DNA of 64,000 bases, taken from assembly GCA_002307315.1 (NCBI GenBank), contig DBTZ01000060.1:1-64000 (forward strand), read 5' to 3'. Source of the DNA: Alphaproteobacteria bacterium UBA1303. Its GTDB lineage: Bacteria > Pseudomonadota > Alphaproteobacteria > Micropepsales > Micropepsaceae. Positions 61,171 through 64,000 of this stretch are shown here, piece by piece. Every line of letters starts with the position of its first letter. Position 1 is the stretch's first letter. The position numbers and the translations under genes were made by a program. The notes beneath the pieces are model-generated. The model saw nothing but the letters and a program-made list of their open reading frames with translations. It searched no databases and was not told the DNA's origin.

Positions 61171-62130
61171 ATGGCCGACACCGATACCAATGGTATGAAG
61201 CTGATCGCGGGCAATTCCAACCGCCCGCTCGCCGAGGCGATCGGCCAATATCTTAAGCTCCCCCTCACCAAGGCGGTGGTCCGGCGTTTTGCCGATATGG
61301 AGATTTTCGTCGAGATTCAGGAAAACGTCCGCGGCGAGGACATTTTCGTCATCCAATCGACCAGTTACCCCGCCAACGACAACCTGATGGAACTGCTGAT
61401 CATGATCGACGCGCTCAAACGGGCGAGCGCGCGCAGGATCACCGCGGTGATGCCCTATTTCGGCTATGCCCGCCAAGATCGCAAAGTCGGCCCGCGCACG
61501 CCGATTTCGGCCAAGCTGGTGGCCAATCTGATCACCGAAGCCGGGGCCAGCCGGGTTCTGACCGTCGATCTGCATGCCGGCCAGATTCAGGGCTTCTTCG
61601 ACATCCCGACCGACAACCTTTACGCCATGCCGGTGATCGTCAAAGACATCGCCGACGCGGTCGGCACCGGCGACAACCTGATGGTGGTGTCGCCCGACGT
61701 CGGCGGCGTGGTGCGCGCCCGCGCCCTGGCGAAAAGGCTGGGGGCAACACTGGCGATCGTCGATAAACGCCGCGAGCGGCCCGGCGTATCGGAAGTCATG
61801 AACATTATCGGCGAGGTCAAAGGCAAATCGTGCATTTTGGTCGACGACATCGTCGATTCCGGCGGCACCATCTGCAACGCTGCCGAGGCCTTGATGAAGG
61901 CCGGCGCCAAGGACGTCTGCGCCTACGCCACCCACGGCGTCCTGTCGGGCGGCGCGGTGGCGCGCATTCGCGATTCGGTGCTGAAGTCGATGGTGGTGAC
62001 CGATTCCATCGCCGCCACCGAGGACGTGAAGAACTGCGCCAACATCCGGCGCATATCGACCGCCCAACTGCTCGGCGAAGCGATCGACCGCATCAGCCAC
62101 GAAGCCAGCGTCTCTAGTCTGTTCGACTAG
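61171..62130 (+). CDS. prs: Ribose-phosphate pyrophosphokinase
   Basis: 319 residues. Makes PRPP from ribose 5-phosphate and ATP for nucleotide, His and Trp synthesis. Signature motifs are DLHAGQIQGFF and the PRPP-binding loop LVDDIVDSGGTI (about 228-239). The catalytic flexible loop has KRRERPG. The start at 61171 adds eight residues before the widely conserved MKLIAGNSNRPLAEAI; the ATG at 61195 is equally possible because neither has a strong ribosome site. Confidence 0.96.
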   Translation: MADTDTNGMKLIAGNSNRPLAEAIGQYLKLPLTKAVVRRFADMEIFVEIQENVRGEDIFVIQSTSYPANDNLMELLIMIDALKRASARRITAVMPYFGYARQDRKVGPRTPISAKLVANLITEAGASRVLTVDLHAGQIQGFFDIPTDNLYAMPVIVKDIADAVGTGDNLMVVSPDVGGVVRARALAKRLGATLAIVDKRRERPGVSEVMNIIGEVKGKSCILVDDIVDSGGTICNAAEALMKAGAKDVCAYATHGVLSGGAVARIRDSVLKSMVVTDSIAATEDVKNCANIRRISTAQLLGEAIDRISHEASVSSLFD

Positions 62131-62136
62131 TTTTTT

Positions 62137-62335
62137 AAACCCTCGGGCTATGCGCGGCGCAAGTCCACTTGCGCTATTCGCGCGCCCTCGGGAAGTACGC
62201 GCAAACCTGCGCGACGCCCGTTCGGGCTTGCGGCCGCAGAACGGCCGTTTATCAAACCCTCGGGCTATGCGCGGCGCAAGTCCACTTGCGCTATTCGCGC
62301 GCCCTCGGGAAGTACGCGCAAACCTGCGCGACGCC
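62137..62335 (+). repeat. Exact 82-bp direct repeat, two copies 35 bp apart
   Basis: 62137-62218 and 62254-62335 are identical over 82 bases. Each starts AAACCCTCGGGCTATGCGC, contains the hairpin GCGCAAGTCCACTTGCGC, and ends CTGCGCGACGCC. The spacer carries its own GC-rich inverted repeat. It lies just after prs and before the permease gene, and has no coding role that I can support. Confidence 0.95.
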
Positions 62336-62394
62336 GTTTTCCTCACCCCTCGGAGGGTTTCCGCCTCCCTCTCCCCGGCCCCGAAAAAACGTGT

Positions 62395-63474
62395 ATGATG
62401 GCGGCGGACACCCGCACCGTACCACACATGACCGCCGACGATTCTCCATCCTTTCCCGACGGGCCGTTCTATCGCCGCGCCATCGGCGTTGCGCTGATTG
62501 CCGTATTGCTGCTGGTCCTGTGGCGAATCTCGCTGGTCCTGATCCTCACCTTCGGCGGCGTGCTGGTGGCAGTGGTCCTGCGCAGTCTGTCCTACCCTTT
62601 GCAACGCATTTTGCGCATTCCCGCCCGGCTGGCGCTGCTGATCGCCACTTTGGGGTTGGTTTGCGTCGCCTTCGGCTTCTTCGACATGTTCGGCACGCAG
62701 GCGGCGCACCAGATCGATGCATTGATCCGCCGCATTCCCGAAGCCCGCGAAGCGGTAAACAGTTGGCTTTCCGGCATTGCCATCGGCCGGCAGATGCTGG
62801 CGCACATACCCGATGTCGGCGAGGCCGCCGTGAAGATGATCGAGGCCCTGCCGCTGGCCGGCGGCATCCTGGGCGGCATCGGCGAGGCGATTTTGGTCTT
62901 TGCCGTCGGCATCTATTTCGCTGCCGATCCCCAGACTTACGTCGAAGGTACGCTCAGGCTGTTTCCCCCACGTCGGCGCCATCGCATTCGCGTCATTTTG
63001 GAGTCGGTCGGCAGCGCATTGACTAATTGGTTCGTCGGCATGTGCCTCGACATGGTGATGCTGGCGATCATGATCTTTTTCGGCATGTGGGCAATCGGTA
63101 TGCCGCTACCCTTCGCGCTGGCGGTGCTGTCGGGCGTGGCGGTGTTCGTGCCCTACATCGGTCCGGTGATCGCGCTGATCCCCGGCATGCTCTTGGCGCT
63201 CAGCGTCTCGCCGTCGATGGCGCTCTCTGCCGGCCTGGTCTATCTGATTGCCTTGACCATCGAGGGCAATATCAGTCAGCCGTTGTTGCAACGCTGGGCG
63301 GTTTCGGTGCCGCCGGTGGTGAATTTGCTGGCGATTTTGGCCTTCAGCCCGCTGTTCGGTATCTGGGGCGCGGTGCTGGCCACCCCCCTGTCGGTGGCGC
63401 TGTCGGTGGTCATCCGCTTGGCCTATATCGAAGACGTCCTGAAGGACGGCAAACATAACGAAATTATCGAATGA
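62395..63474 (+). CDS. AI-2E family transporter (PerM-like permease)
   Basis: 359 residues, about seven to eight membrane segments in the family's two-cluster layout. Typical are GIGEAILVFAVGIYFAADPQ and the closing PYIGPVIALIPGMLLAL segment. Members have been linked to autoinducer-2 export and to Na+/H+ or other transport. The start is uncertain (ATG at 62395, 62398 or 62428) because no ribosome site is clear. It stands between prs and rplY, which are often neighbours. Confidence 0.85.
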   Translation: MMAADTRTVPHMTADDSPSFPDGPFYRRAIGVALIAVLLLVLWRISLVLILTFGGVLVAVVLRSLSYPLQRILRIPARLALLIATLGLVCVAFGFFDMFGTQAAHQIDALIRRIPEAREAVNSWLSGIAIGRQMLAHIPDVGEAAVKMIEALPLAGGILGGIGEAILVFAVGIYFAADPQTYVEGTLRLFPPRRRHRIRVILESVGSALTNWFVGMCLDMVMLAIMIFFGMWAIGMPLPFALAVLSGVAVFVPYIGPVIALIPGMLLALSVSPSMALSAGLVYLIALTIEGNISQPLLQRWAVSVPPVVNLLAILAFSPLFGIWGAVLATPLSVALSVVIRLAYIEDVLKDGKHNEIIE

Positions 63475-63520
63475 ATTCATTTTTTTAGTCGATACTCGCC
63501 AGTCGCCGTTTGCCCAAACT

Positions 63521-63580
63521 CTTTGTTTTGTCGCAACTTTACGCGCAAAACCGATTCCACTTTTGCGTTCGTTGTTCTAA
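63521..63580 (+). repeat. Dispersed intergenic repeat
   Basis: CTTTGTTTTGTCGCAACTTT, ACGCGCAAAACCGATTCCAC and TTTTGCGTTCGTTGTTCTA combine parts of the 23836 type and the CCGGATTCCAC type. It precedes rplY. Confidence 0.65.
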
Positions 63581-63696
63581 CGATTTGCCATCCGGTGCCC
63601 CTTCCGCTACAAGCCACGCCTTCCGCAGGCCCCGCGGGATGAGCCCCGGGGCTGGCCGGCTATTGGTACGCCGTTAGAAAACAAGGACTTGACACC

Positions 63697-64000
63697 ATGC
63701 ACGCCATTAAAGAACTCGTCGTCGAAGCCCGTACGGGCACCGGCAAAGGCCCCTCCTATCAGATCCGCCGCAAAGGGCGCATTCCCGCCGTCATTTATGG
63801 CGGCAAGACCGAGCCGGAAGCGGTTTCGGTCGATGCCCAGGCTCTCGGTCGCTACTTGGAGAAGGGCGCGTTCCTGACGACGCTGTTCATGCTGGTCGAC
63901 GGCGACAAGAAGATCCGCGTCATTCCCCGCGCTCTTCAGCGCGATCCGGTGTCCGACCGGGCGGTGCATGTCGATTTCATGCGGCTGACCGACGGCGCCT
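63697..64000 (+). CDS. rplY: 50S ribosomal protein L25 (Ctc form), 3' end cut by window edge
   Basis: 101 codons visible. The N-terminal L25 domain binds 5S rRNA; the longer Ctc form has an added C-terminal beta domain. Matching segments are VEARTGTGKGPSYQIRRKGR, IPAVIYGG and VIPRALQRDPVSDRAVHVDF. AAGG lies ten bases upstream of the ATG. Upstream, 63631-63660 contains a GC-rich inverted repeat that may be a leader structure. In relatives rplY follows prs and is followed by pth. Confidence 0.93.
   Translation, partial: MHAIKELVVEARTGTGKGPSYQIRRKGRIPAVIYGGKTEPEAVSVDAQALGRYLEKGAFLTTLFMLVDGDKKIRVIPRALQRDPVSDRAVHVDFMRLTDGA

Noticed and set aside
62137..62335. CRISPR array
   Set aside because: Only two units, 82 bp long with a 35-bp gap, and no cas genes; unit length and structure do not fit CRISPR.
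61120..62982. 620-codon open frame on the minus strand
   Set aside because: It runs antisense to prs and the AI-2E permease, both well-recognised. High GC content makes long antisense frames common here.
1..64000. tRNA or rRNA genes, phage or conjugation modules
   Set aside because: No T-loop-like tRNA ends, rRNA segments, integrase or mobilisation genes were seen on either strand.

Overview
The window reads as a GC-rich alphaproteobacterial chromosome. Supporting gene blocks include ybjN-proC-ubiK next to lgt-midA-pgeF, glnD with trpS, folB-uvrC-pgsA, prs with rplY, a PodJ-like polar protein and a DjlA/AmpD/rnpB neighbourhood. Glycoside hydrolases with Tat or Sec export signals, a hexuronate-type transporter and many dispersed palindromic repeats suggest a free-living, plant-polysaccharide-using member, perhaps near Rhodospirillales or Rhizomicrobium-like groups. 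That placement is an inference. No tRNA, rRNA, transposase, phage or CRISPR array was seen.

Layout. 1-8.7 kb: a chemoreceptor with a chain of HAMP-like units (cut by the left edge), an AT-rich gap, RNase P RNA, an AmpD-type amidase translationally coupled to a ribbon-helix-helix protein and a His/Cys-rich protein, an AraC regulator divergent from an aldo/keto reductase, a class A beta-lactamase remnant, djlA and a 25-residue membrane peptide. 9-17 kb: 2-keto-4-pentenoate hydratase-type enzyme, hexuronate MFS transporter, DUF2914 membrane protein, then a secreted Sel1/PG-binding protein, a secreted beta-helix protein and a pentapeptide-repeat protein. 16.8-19.5 kb: murD2-murL, the alternative route for placing D-Glu in peptidoglycan. 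19.5-31 kb: mostly membrane and envelope proteins, including a PodJ-like protein, a CAP lipoprotein and a TSUP exporter pair. 31-38 kb: acyltransferase, GH95 and GH43 enzymes, a lipoprotein and a Cu/Zn-SOD-like protein lacking several metal ligands. 38.6-51.9 kb: housekeeping genes (csp, cutA, glnD, trpS, pteridine reductase, folB, uvrC, pgsA, ilvE) and a MarR/response regulator/histidine kinase operon. 52-64 kb: GH115 alpha-glucuronidase, then proC, ybjN, ubiK, lgt, midA, a VanX-like dipeptidase pair, pgeF, prs, AI-2E permease and rplY (cut by the right edge).

Two themes tie genes together. One is peptidoglycan and the envelope: AmpD, MurD2-MurL, PodJ-like, Lgt, a VanX-like dipeptidase and PgeF. 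The other is plant polysaccharide use: GH115, GH43, GH95, the hexuronate transporter and the ketopentenoate hydratase, which could together handle glucuronoxylan side chains and fucosylated or arabinosylated glycans.

The most unusual items are: the amber-separated His/Cys-rich plus RHH plus amidase cassette; murD2-murL; the metal-ligand-depleted SodC; the poly-HAMP receptor; and several intergenic repeat families (a 76-bp palindrome in two copies, a roughly 100-bp element in near-identical inverted copies, a broader decayed family, a stem-loop found between two convergent gene pairs, and an exact 82-bp direct repeat). Several repeats and accessory genes sit where conserved gene orders appear to be interrupted.
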